Positions 52,652 through 62,209 of a DNA stretch of 64,000 nucleotides are shown piece by piece. Origin of the DNA: VXYL01 sp965199915 (GTDB lineage: Bacteria > Pseudomonadota > Gammaproteobacteria > Pseudomonadales > Azotimanducaceae); the NCBI GenBank assembly GCA_965199915.1, contig OZ241348.1, positions 992,001 to 1,056,000 of the forward strand, given 5' to 3'. Positions within the stretch are counted from its first letter, which is position 1; each line of letters opens with the position of its first letter. Made by a program: the position numbers and the translations under genes. The notes beneath the pieces were generated by a model. The model was not told the origin of the DNA, ran no database searches, and was given only the letters and a program-made list of their open reading frames with translations.

Positions 52652-55600
52652 CTAGTCGACGTCCGCGTCCGGACGGCCGGCGGCGAGGGCGTTCATCCAC
52701 GCGAGGCTAAGATCGCGCGAGCGGTAGCTGCCCCAAGCCGCTTCTTCGTGTCGTTCGACGATGGGGAAGGTGGAGTAGATGTAGGCGATGTCGTCGCGGT
52801 CGGTGACGCCGCAGAGGTGGAAGTAGACGGCATCCAGCTTGGCGCGCAGACGCAGCCGGCGCTCCGCGTCCCAGCGGAAGGGCGGCTTCACGTCGCCGTT
52901 CGCATCCACATGCCCCAACTCCTCGGCGAACGGCGCCATGTCGTGCGCCGTGTAGGTGAGTTCCAGCACGGCGTCGCGGATGACCTCGGCGGCGCTCTTG
53001 GCGCCGAAGCGCGCCTCGGCGTAGCGCGTTGGCGGCACCACCGGCAGCTGCTCGACGATGAACAGGTTGAGGGTTTGCCCTTGCACCTTCTGCCGGGTCA
53101 CGAAGTCGAAGATCGTGGCGTTGAAATTGGCGGCAAGCAGCCATTCCTTGCTATGCGCCGAGTTCGCGGAGCGAACTCCAACGCGCCCGACAGGGCGCGC
53201 ACGCTGCCGCGTTGGTTGCAGGGGCTGCGGCACCCAAATCGGCACCTTGTTGCCGAATCCAACCGCCGGCAGCAGCGCGGCGATGAAGGTGCGGGCGTTG
53301 GTCGGCGCGGTGATTTCCTTGAAACCCAAGAGCCAAGTGACGTCCGCCGGCCAAGCGCACTTGGACGCCGGCACCCAGTACTGCGGCGTCGGCGCATGGC
53401 TTGGGTCGGCGTGCTGCTCGTCCGTGGTGGCGACCGCCTGCGCGGGCCGGTGCGGATTGGCCAGATTCACGCGCACGTCCGCCGCCCGGTGGTCGAACGC
53501 CTGCACCATCTTGCCCTCGTAGAGCGGCAACCACCGGCCGCTCGGGCTGTCGAACACGTTCCCGCCGATTGGCCAAGCGCCTTCCTGTTCGTCGAGCTCC
53601 TTGCGGGTGCGGAACAAGCCGGAGTCGTTCGTCATGTGGAACATGGTTTGGTACTTCAGCGGCCAGTGCGTTTGGCTTGGCGTAGTGGAGCGATTTACGA
53701 GCACAGGCATGCGCTGGTAGATCGCCGTAGTGATCCGCGCGTCGCGGCGCGTGCGGAACACGGGCGCGGTGCGCGTGTTCGGGTTCACGGCGCGAAAGTC
53801 GTCCGGCGTGAGGACGAAACGGCGCTCTTCCAATTCCGCAACGTCTTGGAGAAAGAACGCGCATTGGGCCGGCGCCTCGAACGGTGTGCGGCTGGCCACG
53901 AAAACGGAGAACTTGAACCTTGAATCCACATCGGCGAAGAACGGTGACAGGTCGAAGCGCGTGCGCCGATTCTCGAAATCGTAGAACGCCCGCAGCCGTC
54001 CCTGGGTGGACACCGACTGGAAGAACCGCGATGCGGTTTGGTCCGAGGCGATGCCGGAGGGGGTCAGCAACCCCACCACGCCGTCCGGCTTCACCAGCGC
54101 CATGGCGCGTTCCACGAACAATGTGTAGAGATTGATGTCGCCGCGCCCCAGCAACGGGTACTCGCCGCCTCCTCGCACCACGCGCAACGCGGCAGCGGCG
54201 CGGCCGTCGGCGACGCGAAACTCCGCGCCCAACGGATCGCCGTCGGCGTCCAGCTCGCGGATCATGCGCCGCCGGTCCGCGGCGCGCTGCGCCTTGGCGA
54301 TGGCCGGCCGGCGCGCCGCGAACCACTCCACCTGCTGCATTTTCATCCGATCCCACGGCGGGTTGCCGATCACGGCGTCGAAGCCGCCGCTGCGGCCGCC
54401 GTCCTCGGCGAGGTCGGCGTCCTCCCAGTCTTTCCAAACGCCGGGAAACGCCGCCTGCCAATGCAGGAAGCACTCGCGCTCGGCCAGCGCCCGCGCCTGT
54501 GCAAGCAAGGGCAGGAATCGATCCGCGTCGACGCCGGCGACTTCCACATCGCCGCTGGCGACGGCGACCGGATCGCCAAACGCGCCGCCAAGCCACGCGC
54601 CGACCGCCGCGGCGTCCTGCCGAACGGGATTCAGCCAATCGAACGCATGCAGCACGGACAGGAAGCGGGCCAGCGGCGCGGTGCGGTCGTCCACCTCCCG
54701 GAACAGCGCCGCCGACTGCTCGGCTTCGGCGATCTCGGCGTCGGCCAGCGCTTCCAAGCGCTGCATGGGGTCCGCGGCTGCAAGCGCCTTGCGCAGCGGC
54801 TCGCGGATGAACAGCGAGCCGCCTTGCTCCTCCGCCTTGGCCATCGCCCGGTCGATCCAGCAGCCGAACAGGCTGTCGCCGCAACGCAGATGGTGGTCCA
54901 GGAAGCTCAACGGCGCACCCACGGTGAAGGTGTGCAGCCACAAGGACAACTTGGCGAGTTCCACCGCCATCGGGTTCTTGTCCACGCCGTACACGCAGCG
55001 CTTGAGCACCATGCGGCGCACGATCTGCCGGTCGTCCAGCTGCGCGAGCGCGACGTTCCAGCCCTCCGCGGCGGCGTTGTCCTCGATGGTGCGCCGGACG
55101 GCGGCCACTTGCTCGGCCAAGGGCGAACGGTAGCCCGGCACCTCGTCCGCCTCGGCGAGGGCGGCGATCACGTGGTCGCTCAGCAAGTCCACCAGGTTCA
55201 CCAGAAAATGGCCGGAACCCATCGCCGGATCGCAGATCGCGAGCTGCAAAATGGCCGTTGCCGGGTCCAGCGCGGCGAGGGCTTCGGCTTCCCCTTGCGG
55301 CCCTTGCGGCGCCTCGCCCACGGCGCTGCGGAAGGCGGCAAGGCGCTGTTCCACCAGCGGCGTCACCGCCTCCGCGAGCACCAGGCGCACCAGTTCGTCC
55401 GGCGTGTAGTAGCTGCCGGAGGTCTTGCGGGCGAAGGTGTTGGGGCGCACGGCAACGGCGCCGTTCACCCCGCGTTGCAGCTCGTGTTCCAACAGGCGTT
55501 CGTAGATCGATCCCAAGTGTTGCACGGAGAGGCCGCGGTAGTTGACGTAGTGGCGCTTGCCTTCGGGCCACTCGGCGAACGAAAGGGCATCGACCACCCG

Positions 55601-56794
55601 CGCCATCACGTCGTCCGGCAACAGGATGCGGTTGAGCAGCGGCGCGCGTTGCTCTTGGAACAGACCGCCGTTGTAAGGCGGCAGGCCGAAGGCGGGGTCG
55701 CCCCGGTCGATGACGCGGCAGAGGTCCTGCAGCGCGTGGTAGTAGGTGCTCGCGGTGCTCGACACGGCCAAGCCGCGCTCCGCGTTGCGTCGAACCCGCT
55801 GGCGGACGTTCTGCCGCAAGCCGACGTCGGCATAGGCTTCCTCCTGCACCGGCAGGAGGTTTCGGTCCTCCGCGTACAGAATGAACAGCAGCCGGTAGAG
55901 CAACACCAACACCGCATCGCGCACTTCGTCCATGTCGGCGTCCGGCGCGGCGCGGGCCATGGCCTGGGCGAGTTCGGGAAACACGCTCTCGAACACCACC
56001 TGCGAAAGATCGTCGGCGATCCGCTGTTCGAAGTAGCGGCTCTCGCGCAGGGCGCGCTGGTGCAGGGTGCGCTGCTCGACGTCGTATTCGGTGAAGGCGT
56101 GGAGGTGGAAGAAGAGCAGGAACAGCCGCACGGTGTGACGGCGCTCCTCCGCGTTCAAGCGCGCGCCGCCGTCGTCGCTGCCCGGCAAGTCCAACGCCGC
56201 CGCCAAGTCGATGCCGAAGAACTGGTCGGCCACCGACTGCGCGCCTTGGTAGTAAAGCCGCCACTCGGCGCCGTTGGTGAGAATCCCCCAGCGTATTGCG
56301 CCGTTCGTGAGATCGTCGGCGCGGCGCAGATACCGCAGCATCTGCGAAGACGGCGCCAGCGCCTCGCCTTGCAGTCCCGAGGCGCGATCCAGCGGCCGGC
56401 GCCACCGTTTGGACTCCACGAGCGCGGTGCCGATGGCGTAGCGGGCGGACTCTTCCCGCGCTTCGAGCGCGCCGGTCTTGGCGCGCTCGCTCGCGAACAG
56501 CAGGCCGTCGGGCACGTTTTCGCGGCCGCGGGCGCTCATATTCTGCTGCCGCAAAGAGGCCGTCCAGCCAAGCTCCGCGAGAATGGGCCAAATCAGCTCG
56601 TTCTCGGTCTGGCTCTCGTTCTCGGCGCCGGCGCCGGCGAAGGCTTCAACGAGCCGCTTCGCTTTGGCGACGAAGGCGTCCACGGCGTTGTCGTCAAGGG
56701 CCTGCCACTGCGGCAGTTCCGCGAGCGCGCTGCTGAGGAAGTCCGGCGCGAACAAACCGCCGGTTACGGCTTCTGGTGGAATCGCGGTGCTCAC
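52652..56794 (-). CDS. Type IIG-like (Eco57I-type) methylase with N-terminal nuclease motif
   Basis: 1380 residues. The N-terminal part has ENELIWPILAELGW, and VPDGLLF followed about 35 residues later by ALVESKRW, a PD-(D/E)xK-like pattern. The central gamma-type N6-adenine methylase has ICDPAMGSGHFLVNL (SAM motif I), VYGVDKNPMAVELAKLSLWL and the catalytic AVIGNPPWDRMK. A long C-terminal region probably recognises target DNA. Similar proteins occur as Type IIG enzymes and as the methylase of DISARM/BREX-type systems. I chose GTG 56794 because AAGGAG lies six bases before it. Residues ~1216-1231 are encoded by an inserted palindromic repeat. The PLD-SNF2 helicase on the same strand is a likely partner. 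Confidence 0.8.
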   Translation of the reverse strand: MSTAIPPEAVTGGLFAPDFLSSALAELPQWQALDDNAVDAFVAKAKRLVEAFAGAGAENESQTENELIWPILAELGWTASLRQQNMSARGRENVPDGLLFASERAKTGALEAREESARYAIGTALVESKRWRRPLDRASGLQGEALAPSSQMLRYLRRADDLTNGAIRWGILTNGAEWRLYYQGAQSVADQFFGIDLAAALDLPGSDDGGARLNAEERRHTVRLFLLFFHLHAFTEYDVEQRTLHQRALRESRYFEQRIADDLSQVVFESVFPELAQAMARAAPDADMDEVRDAVLVLLYRLLFILYAEDRNLLPVQEEAYADVGLRQNVRQRVRRNAERGLAVSSTASTYYHALQDLCRVIDRGDPAFGLPPYNGGLFQEQRAPLLNRILLPDDVMARVVDALSFAEWPEGKRHYVNYRGLSVQHLGSIYERLLEHELQRGVNGAVAVRPNTFARKTSGSYYTPDELVRLVLAEAVTPLVEQRLAAFRSAVGEAPQGPQGEAEALAALDPATAILQLAICDPAMGSGHFLVNLVDLLSDHVIAALAEADEVPGYRSPLAEQVAAVRRTIEDNAAAEGWNVALAQLDDRQIVRRMVLKRCVYGVDKNPMAVELAKLSLWLHTFTVGAPLSFLDHHLRCGDSLFGCWIDRAMAKAEEQGGSLFIREPLRKALAAADPMQRLEALADAEIAEAEQSAALFREVDDRTAPLARFLSVLHAFDWLNPVRQDAAAVGAWLGGAFGDPVAVASGDVEVAGVDADRFLPLLAQARALAERECFLHWQAAFPGVWKDWEDADLAEDGGRSGGFDAVIGNPPWDRMKMQQVEWFAARRPAIAKAQRAADRRRMIRELDADGDPLGAEFRVADGRAAAALRVVRGGGEYPLLGRGDINLYTLFVERAMALVKPDGVVGLLTPSGIASDQTASRFFQSVSTQGRLRAFYDFENRRTRFDLSPFFADVDSRFKFSVFVASRTPFEAPAQCAFFLQDVAELEERRFVLTPDDFRAVNPNTRTAPVFRTRRDARITTAIYQRMPVLVNRSTTPSQTHWPLKYQTMFHMTNDSGLFRTRKELDEQEGAWPIGGNVFDSPSGRWLPLYEGKMVQAFDHRAADVRVNLANPHRPAQAVATTDEQHADPSHAPTPQYWVPASKCAWPADVTWLLGFKEITAPTNARTFIAALLPAVGFGNKVPIWVPQPLQPTRQRARPVGRVGVRSANSAHSKEWLLAANFNATIFDFVTRQKVQGQTLNLFIVEQLPVVPPTRYAEARFGAKSAAEVIRDAVLELTYTAHDMAPFAEELGHVDANGDVKPPFRWDAERRLRLRAKLDAVYFHLCGVTDRDDIAYIYSTFPIVERHEEAAWGSYRSRDLSLAWMNALAAGRPDADVD
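53160..53200. repeat. Palindromic repeat inside the methylase gene
   Basis: GAGTTCGCGGAGCGAACTC (53160-53178) followed by CAACGCGCCCGACAGGGCGC, the same architecture as the intergenic copies. It is read in frame as ARPVGRVGVRSANSA in the C-terminal part of the protein. Compensating A-to-G/T-to-C changes keep the palindrome. Confidence 0.85.
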
Positions 56795-56899
56795 GGACGA
56801 CTCCTTCACTTCCCTGTGGCGCGGCCTGTTACGCGAAAGCGTAACGCAAGGTATCGGCAAACGGTGCGTTGGCGGGAAACATGCCGGAAGCGGCGCGCA

Positions 56900-58057
56900 T
56901 CAGCGGCGCAGCCGCCGCAACGTCACGAGCTCCGAGGCCGGCAGCGCCCTGACGTTCTTGGCCAACGCGAAACTCTGCGTCCCGGCGTGGACCACATCGA
57001 GGCGATCCAAGCGCAACGTCTCCATCGCCGAGCGCATCGACGCCGTCAGACGTGGCGCTTCCGTGCGCTTCGCCTTGAAGCCGTAGCGCCTGTTCCCTGA
57101 AAGCACGAGCAGGTCGAGTTCGGCACCGGAGTGCGTCGACCAATGGAAACACTGTTCCGTCGCCGCGCCGAGCACGTTGATGACTTGGCCCACCACGAAG
57201 CCCTCCCACGACGCGCCGACCTTTGGATGCGAGACCACGTCTTCGCGGCGGGCGAGCCCAAGCAACGCGTGCAGAATGCCCGAGTCGCCGATGAAGACCT
57301 TGGGCGAGCGCACTTGCCGCTTGCCGATGTTCTCGTGCCAAGGCTGCAACTGTCGCACCACGAAGACGGACGTGAGCAAGTCCAGGTAGCGCCGCACCGT
57401 GGTATGGGAGATGCCGAAGGCGCGCCCGAATTCGGCGCCGTTCCAAATCTGCCCATGCCAATGCGCGAGCATCGTCCAAAACCGCCGCAGCGTCGTGGAC
57501 GGCACCGAACTGCCAAGCTGCGGCACGTCCCGTGCGAGGAAGGTCTGGATGAAGCCATCCCGCCAACGCCGGCTGGCGGCCTCCGAACGCGCCAGGTAGG
57601 AGAGCGGGAAGCCGCCGCGCAGCCAAAGGCGCTCCAAGTCGGCCACCTCGTGCAGGCCCAGGCCATCGAGCGCGTGGAATCCCGCGCGGCCAGCAAGCGT
57701 CTCGGACGTCTGCTTGAGCAAGTCCGGCGACGCGCTGCCGAGAACCAGAAACCGCGCCGGCGTACGGGGCCTGTCCGCCAGCACGCGAAGCAGCGGAAAG
57801 ACCTCCGGCAGGCGTTGAATCTCGTCGAGCACCACCAAGCCCCGCAAAGGCCGCAGCTCCAATCCAGGATCCGCCAAACGCGCCAAATCGGTCGGATTTT
57901 CCAAGTCGAACCAATGCGTGGCCCCGCGCCGGGAGGCCGCGATCTGCCGCGCCAAGGTCGTCTTGCCTACCTGCCGCGCACCGAGGATCGCAACCACCGG
58001 AAACTCGCGCAGCAGCAACCGCACACGGCGCAGATGATGTTCTCTGTCGATGTCCAT
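56900..58057 (-). CDS. AAA+ ATPase with DUF4143 domain
   Basis: 385 residues. The AAA_14 domain has Walker A ILGARQVGKTTLA, Walker B LRGLVVLDEIQRLP and sensor FLVLGSASPDLL. After a helical region (AFGISHTTVRRYLDLLTSVF, a winged-helix part) comes DUF4143, with a nuclease-like core ASWEGFVVGQVIN and GAELDLLVLSGNRRYGFKAK (E-D-xK). The family is common as solitary ATPases near mobile or defence genes; the role is uncertain. ATG 58057 is chosen, though ATG 58087 inside the upstream palindrome adds ten residues. It has its own control region, so it may be an insertion between methylase and helicase. Confidence 0.88.
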   Translation of the reverse strand: MDIDREHHLRRVRLLLREFPVVAILGARQVGKTTLARQIAASRRGATHWFDLENPTDLARLADPGLELRPLRGLVVLDEIQRLPEVFPLLRVLADRPRTPARFLVLGSASPDLLKQTSETLAGRAGFHALDGLGLHEVADLERLWLRGGFPLSYLARSEAASRRWRDGFIQTFLARDVPQLGSSVPSTTLRRFWTMLAHWHGQIWNGAEFGRAFGISHTTVRRYLDLLTSVFVVRQLQPWHENIGKRQVRSPKVFIGDSGILHALLGLARREDVVSHPKVGASWEGFVVGQVINVLGAATEQCFHWSTHSGAELDLLVLSGNRRYGFKAKRTEAPRLTASMRSAMETLRLDRLDVVHAGTQSFALAKNVRALPASELVTLRRLRR

Positions 58058-58061
58058 TACA

Positions 58062-58094
58062 TTGAAATATGAACGGCCAACGCTCATATTTCAA
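58062..58094. promoter_or_regulatory. Perfect 11-base inverted repeat, candidate operator
   Basis: TTGAAATATGA, an 11-base spacer, then TCATATTTCAA. It lies five bases before the ATPase ATG in an AT-rich patch that contrasts with the GC-rich neighbourhood, as expected of a repressor site. Confidence 0.5.
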
Positions 58095-58154
58095 GGCATA
58101 TTTAGGTAGACGTATCCACAGCTCTGCCCGCCATTTGGATGCGAACAGCGCTGT

Positions 58155-61100
58155 TCAAGCGCCGGTCGCCTTCGCCAGGATGTCGTGCAGGTTGGCGGCG
58201 GAACTAGGCGCCTCGCCCAAGCCCTCCGGCGCCTTGAACGCCGCGCTGCCGGGAGACCACAGCTCCACGCTCTCGGCGTGTTCCTCGAAGTAGGCGGGAT
58301 TGGTCGTTACGCGCACGAAGTCCGTCATGCCGGCCATGCGCAGGGCGTATTCGCGGTTGCCGAGGGGGCGAAGTTCGGCGTGTGGCGGCATGAGTTCGGG
58401 TCTTCCGATTAGCTGCTCCAACTCGTCCATCGTCACCGGAGATGGCGGCGCCGGGGGCAAATCGAGTTCGGCTGCGTCCACGGCGGCGTCGAGGTCGAAG
58501 CCAGCGGCTTGCGCCTCGGCGGTCTGCTGTTCGAGCGCCGTCACCGCGTTGCGGCGGGCCGCGTCCGGGCCGCCGGCCGTCTTGGCCAGCACGGCGCCGG
58601 CGATGGCGCCGGGCAACTGCGCCAGGATCGGCTGCAAGCGCCCTACCACGGTTTCGAACAATTGGATGCGTTCGCGCAGGGCCCGGTACACGTCCGTCTC
58701 CACCGTGCCTTCGTAGTGCAGGTTGACGATGCGAATGCGCGGATGCGCTTGGCCCAAGCGGTCGATGCGGCCAATGCGCTGCTCCACGCGCATGGGATTC
58801 CACGGCATGTCGTAGTTCACCATCGCGCCGCAGAATTGGAAGTTCAAGCCTTCGGCGGCGGCGTCCGTGCAGAGCAGAACGTCCGCTTCGCCCTCGCGGA
58901 AGCGGCGCTTGGCGTCGTCGCGGCCCACCCGTCGCCAAGTGGCGCCATCCGTGGCGGGCACTTCGCCGCCGCGGCCGGAGAAGCACATGAGCCTTGCGTC
59001 CGCTTCCTGCCGCAGCGCGTCGCGCAGGAAGTCCATGGTGTCCGTGAACTGCGTGAACACCATCGCTTGGCCATAGCCCTGCTCGCGCAGTTCGGCGAGC
59101 ACGGCCTTGAGGCTGGCGAGCTTGCTGTCCGGCGGCAGCGCGCGGGCGCGTTCGAGCAGGCCGACGATTTGCGCGCGCTCGTCCGCCACCAGCGCATCCC
59201 GCGCCAGCCGTTCCAGCTCGTCGGACTCGTCGATGTCCGCCAGCTCGTCGTCCGGGGCGTCTTCTTCGGCGTATTCGAGAAGCGCCGCCCGTCTTCCGTC
59301 CAAGCCCGCCAAGCGCCGCTCGAAGGTGCGCCGCAGCGCGTGGAAGCTGCTGGCGACGCGCCGCCGGTACACCGTCATCACGAAACCGACCGCGGAACGC
59401 TCCGCCGCGGCGGCCTGGTCGTAGGCGTTGGAGATGTAGGTCTCCACCGCCTCGTACAGCGCCTGTTCCTCCGCCGTCATGGGCAGGAAGCGATCCTCCA
59501 CGTCGCGCTCGGCGATGGGCGAACCCAAGCGCCCGGCCTGCGCGTAGCGGCGCAGCAGTTGCCGCGTGTGGCGCGACACCAGGTGGCGAATGGGCGTGTT
59601 CGAGCGCATCAGCGCCAGCGCCGCCCGCCGTTCCTGCGCGGCAAGTTGGCGGCGCGGAATGGTGGAATCGTCGCGCAGCGCCCGCAGCAGCTTGCCGCTG
59701 CGCAGCCGCGACAGCCCGGTGATGCGTTCGGCCTCCCCGCGGGACACCTCGCCGAAGGCCCGCTCCACGCTGCGGAACAGCAGCGCCAGCCGCTCGAATG
59801 CCTCGGCGGACGGATTCGGCGCTTCCACATCTTCGAAGAACCGCAGGAACGCTTGTGACGACCATGCCGGGGGCAGCCCCAAGAGATCGAGCAGATCCCA
59901 CGTCTCGACGGGGTGTACCTGCATGGGCGTCGCGGTCAGCAGGAGCAGGCCTTGCGTGCGTTCCTTCAGCGCCCGCATGAGCCGCAGGAGGGTGTTCGGG
60001 CGGTCTTCCCGTTTCGCGCCCGTCGAGCGCCGCCGCGCGTGATGGGCTTCGTCCAGCACGATCACGTCCCACGGTTCGGCTTCCTCCAGCAGAACGGACA
60101 CGCGCTCCTGGCGCCGCATCAACTGGCTGGAAACGATCGCCGCCGGCTGTTCGTGCCACGCGGAACTTGCGGCATCCGGCTCGCCCAGCACCTGGCGCGC
60201 CGGCGACGGCAGCCAGCGCAGCGTCTTGCCGTCGTAGATGGGCCAATCGAGGTTGAACTTCTCGCGCAGCTCGATCTGCCACTGCGCCAGCACCGCCTTG
60301 GGCGCAAGAATCAGAATGCGCTTGGCCTTGCCGGCCAGCCACGCCTGGCGCAGCAGCATCCCCGCCTGAATCGTCTTGCCGAGGCCCACTTCGTCCGCGA
60401 GCAGGAGCTTCGGCGGCCACTGCGCGTACATTCTCTGGAAGGCCCGCGCCTGATGCGGCCACGGTTCCACCGCGGCGGTGGCGACGCCCACCTGCGCGCC
60501 GCCTTCCGGCAGCCTCGGCGCTTGTTCGATGAAGCGCCACACCACGGTGCGAAGATCGGCGGGCGTTTGTATTGGCGGGGGTGGCTGCGGTGTTGATTCG
60601 CGGCGCTCTGAAATATCTTCGGACCGCAAGCGCCGGGGCAGGTCGTCCTTCGGCAGGAAGCGCATGAGGTCTTGCCGCACGGCGCTTGGCACGTCCAGCA
60701 CTTTGAGGCGGGGCGAGCGGTTCGCCCACAGGCGGGCGAAGTTCTCCTCCTCCGTCTGCACGCGCTCCGGATCCTCCCAGCTGGCGTAGACGTGAACGCT
60801 CTCCCAGTTGCGCTGCCAACCGGCCGGCGTCTCGTTCAGGCTGCCGTTCCAAGCGATGCGGTCGCCGGCGCCGTCTTCAACGATGCCGGCTTTCTCATGG
60901 AAGATGGCGCCGTCCGGCACCGGCACGCCTTCCGCGTTGCAGGGCACCGCGACCTTCACATCCAAGTGGCCACGCCCGATCATCCACGCCAAGAGTTCCA
61001 AGGCGCCGCTGGCTTCGGCGTCCGGCGGGACGAGCGGCAACCGCGCCAAGCGCTGTTCCACCTGCTCCCGCAGCGCCTCGCCGCGCTCGATGGCGGCGAT

Positions 61101-61322
61101 TTCTTCCGCTTCAAGGGTGCAGCCCACCAACAGCCGCGCCTGGCCGTTGTTGCGCACCAGCCCCTCGATGCCGCGGGCGGCCAGCGCCAAGGCGCCGGCG
61201 TTGAAGTAGCCGGTAAGCCGGTGGTAGCGCACGGCGTCTTGCAGCGCGGGGATGTAGAACAAGCGCACCAGATCGCCATCGTCCGGCGTGTAGCGGATGC
61301 GCCAAGTCTCGTCGCGGAGCAT
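58155..61322 (-). CDS. PLD-like/SNF2 helicase (DrmD-like)
   Basis: 1055 residues. The N-terminal ~200 residues are phospholipase-D-like: LTGYFNAGALALAARGIEGL and FHEKAGIVED with AWNGSLNET (HxK...N pattern). A SNF2 helicase follows, with LLADEVGLGKTIQAGMLLRQ (motif I), VIVLDEAHHARRR (II), LLLLTATPMQ (III), CTDAAAEGLNFQFC (V) and RVEQRIGRIDRLGQAHPR (VI). This layout matches the helicase called DrmD in DISARM and related helicase-methylase pairs, but no drmA, drmB or drmC is seen here. ATG 61322 (MLRDETWRIRYTPDDGD) is the family-like start; a longer frame runs to 61430. Confidence 0.85.
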   Translation of the reverse strand: MLRDETWRIRYTPDDGDLVRLFYIPALQDAVRYHRLTGYFNAGALALAARGIEGLVRNNGQARLLVGCTLEAEEIAAIERGEALREQVEQRLARLPLVPPDAEASGALELLAWMIGRGHLDVKVAVPCNAEGVPVPDGAIFHEKAGIVEDGAGDRIAWNGSLNETPAGWQRNWESVHVYASWEDPERVQTEEENFARLWANRSPRLKVLDVPSAVRQDLMRFLPKDDLPRRLRSEDISERRESTPQPPPPIQTPADLRTVVWRFIEQAPRLPEGGAQVGVATAAVEPWPHQARAFQRMYAQWPPKLLLADEVGLGKTIQAGMLLRQAWLAGKAKRILILAPKAVLAQWQIELREKFNLDWPIYDGKTLRWLPSPARQVLGEPDAASSAWHEQPAAIVSSQLMRRQERVSVLLEEAEPWDVIVLDEAHHARRRSTGAKREDRPNTLLRLMRALKERTQGLLLLTATPMQVHPVETWDLLDLLGLPPAWSSQAFLRFFEDVEAPNPSAEAFERLALLFRSVERAFGEVSRGEAERITGLSRLRSGKLLRALRDDSTIPRRQLAAQERRAALALMRSNTPIRHLVSRHTRQLLRRYAQAGRLGSPIAERDVEDRFLPMTAEEQALYEAVETYISNAYDQAAAAERSAVGFVMTVYRRRVASSFHALRRTFERRLAGLDGRRAALLEYAEEDAPDDELADIDESDELERLARDALVADERAQIVGLLERARALPPDSKLASLKAVLAELREQGYGQAMVFTQFTDTMDFLRDALRQEADARLMCFSGRGGEVPATDGATWRRVGRDDAKRRFREGEADVLLCTDAAAEGLNFQFCGAMVNYDMPWNPMRVEQRIGRIDRLGQAHPRIRIVNLHYEGTVETDVYRALRERIQLFETVVGRLQPILAQLPGAIAGAVLAKTAGGPDAARRNAVTALEQQTAEAQAAGFDLDAAVDAAELDLPPAPPSPVTMDELEQLIGRPELMPPHAELRPLGNREYALRMAGMTDFVRVTTNPAYFEEHAESVELWSPGSAAFKAPEGLGEAPSSAANLHDILAKATGA

Positions 61323-61575
61323 GGGTGGAAGCATAGCCGGCCACATGCCGCGCGACAGCGCGGGAATGTGAAGCACAACAGCCCCGGTCCACGCGCCACG
61401 CGCCGCATCGTGACGCGAACGGTGGCGCAAGCGCCAAGGCGAATCGCGCTACGATGCGTTCCCCTCGCGGCCGACCATCTCCGGCATCGGCCTCGGCCAC
61501 CTGCAACGCGGGCTGCTGAAGGCGCACGGCATCGACGAAGGCGGCGAGCCGGAGAAGGGCATCGGCGGCCACGAC

Positions 61576-61905
61576 GTGATGTGGTTCGTGGCGCGGGACC
61601 TCGCCTTCGGCCCGGATGCCCACCCGGACGTGGAACCGCCGGAGTCGATTTCGAGACCGGAGGCCGGGCAGCGCAAGCGCGCGCTCACGGTGCGCACGGT
61701 GGACGGCGGCACCATGCCGGGCGCGACGCTCATCGACCGCTTCTGGAAAGGCGTCTTGAACTGGGCGACCGTCGAGCAGCCCCGCCTGGCCGCTGAGCGC
61801 CTGCACCAAGCGATCCGCGAGCAGATCCTCGCCAGCCCCAAAGGCGAGACGCTGCTGCGCGAGTTCAACGTCTTGGCCGACGCGGGCTACGACCTCGCCG
61901 CGTAA
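61576..61905 (+). CDS. Hypothetical protein or gene remnant
   Basis: 109 residues from ATG 61576 (WFVARDLAFGPDAHPDVEPP, IDRFWKGVLNWATVEQPRLA, LREFNVLADAGYDLAA). The frame stays open upstream and reads TISGIGLGHLQRGLLKAHGI, but no start is found there, so this may be the tail of a decayed gene. The promoter-like GCCAAGGCGAATCGCGCTAC ahead of it resembles that of fic. I do not recognise the family. Confidence 0.35.
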   Translation: MMWFVARDLAFGPDAHPDVEPPESISRPEAGQRKRALTVRTVDGGTMPGATLIDRFWKGVLNWATVEQPRLAAERLHQAIREQILASPKGETLLREFNVLADAGYDLAA

Positions 61906-62209
61906 GGCCCGGCACCGGGCAGCGCGGCGCACTCAAAGCAGTTGCGAGAGCAGCGTGCGGGCCGGCACCACCAGCGGCGGCCCCGGCGAAGCGAAGCAGT
62001 CCGCGTCCACATGGTTCGCGGCAACCGTCGCTCGCGAATTGCGCCCCAAGTGGCCGTGGAAACGCGCCAGCGCCAAGGGCAGCTCGACGCCATCAGACGG
62101 TTGTGGAGAAGCAACCCGCAAGCAGGCGAGCTTAGTAGAGTCTTGGGGCGATCACGGCGGCGACCATTCTCGTGATGATCGTGGAATGGTCACCCTCGTG
62201 CGCCGCAAC
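61906..62209. other. Gap between remnant and RES toxin
   Basis: No supported gene. A 62-codon minus-strand frame at 61933-62121 (GVELPLALARFHGHLGRNSR) might be a fragment but matches nothing I know. Confidence 0.3.

Noticed and set aside
53151..57100. Two 1000+ codon frames on either strand across the methylase gene
   Set aside because: Low-complexity shadows; the methylase frame contains SAM-binding and NPPW motifs and a proper ribosome-binding site.
58204..60852. 882-codon frame on the same strand as the helicase
   Set aside because: Out-of-phase shadow without motifs; the helicase frame carries all seven SNF2 motifs.
52652..61322. A complete DISARM or BREX system
   Set aside because: Only a methylase and a helicase of the right kind are present; no drmA/drmB/drmC, pglZ, brxC or brxL-like genes were found in the window.
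61111..61932. 273-codon minus-strand frame upstream of the helicase
   Set aside because: It overlaps the helicase start in another phase, has Arg/Ala-biased composition and no recognisable domain.
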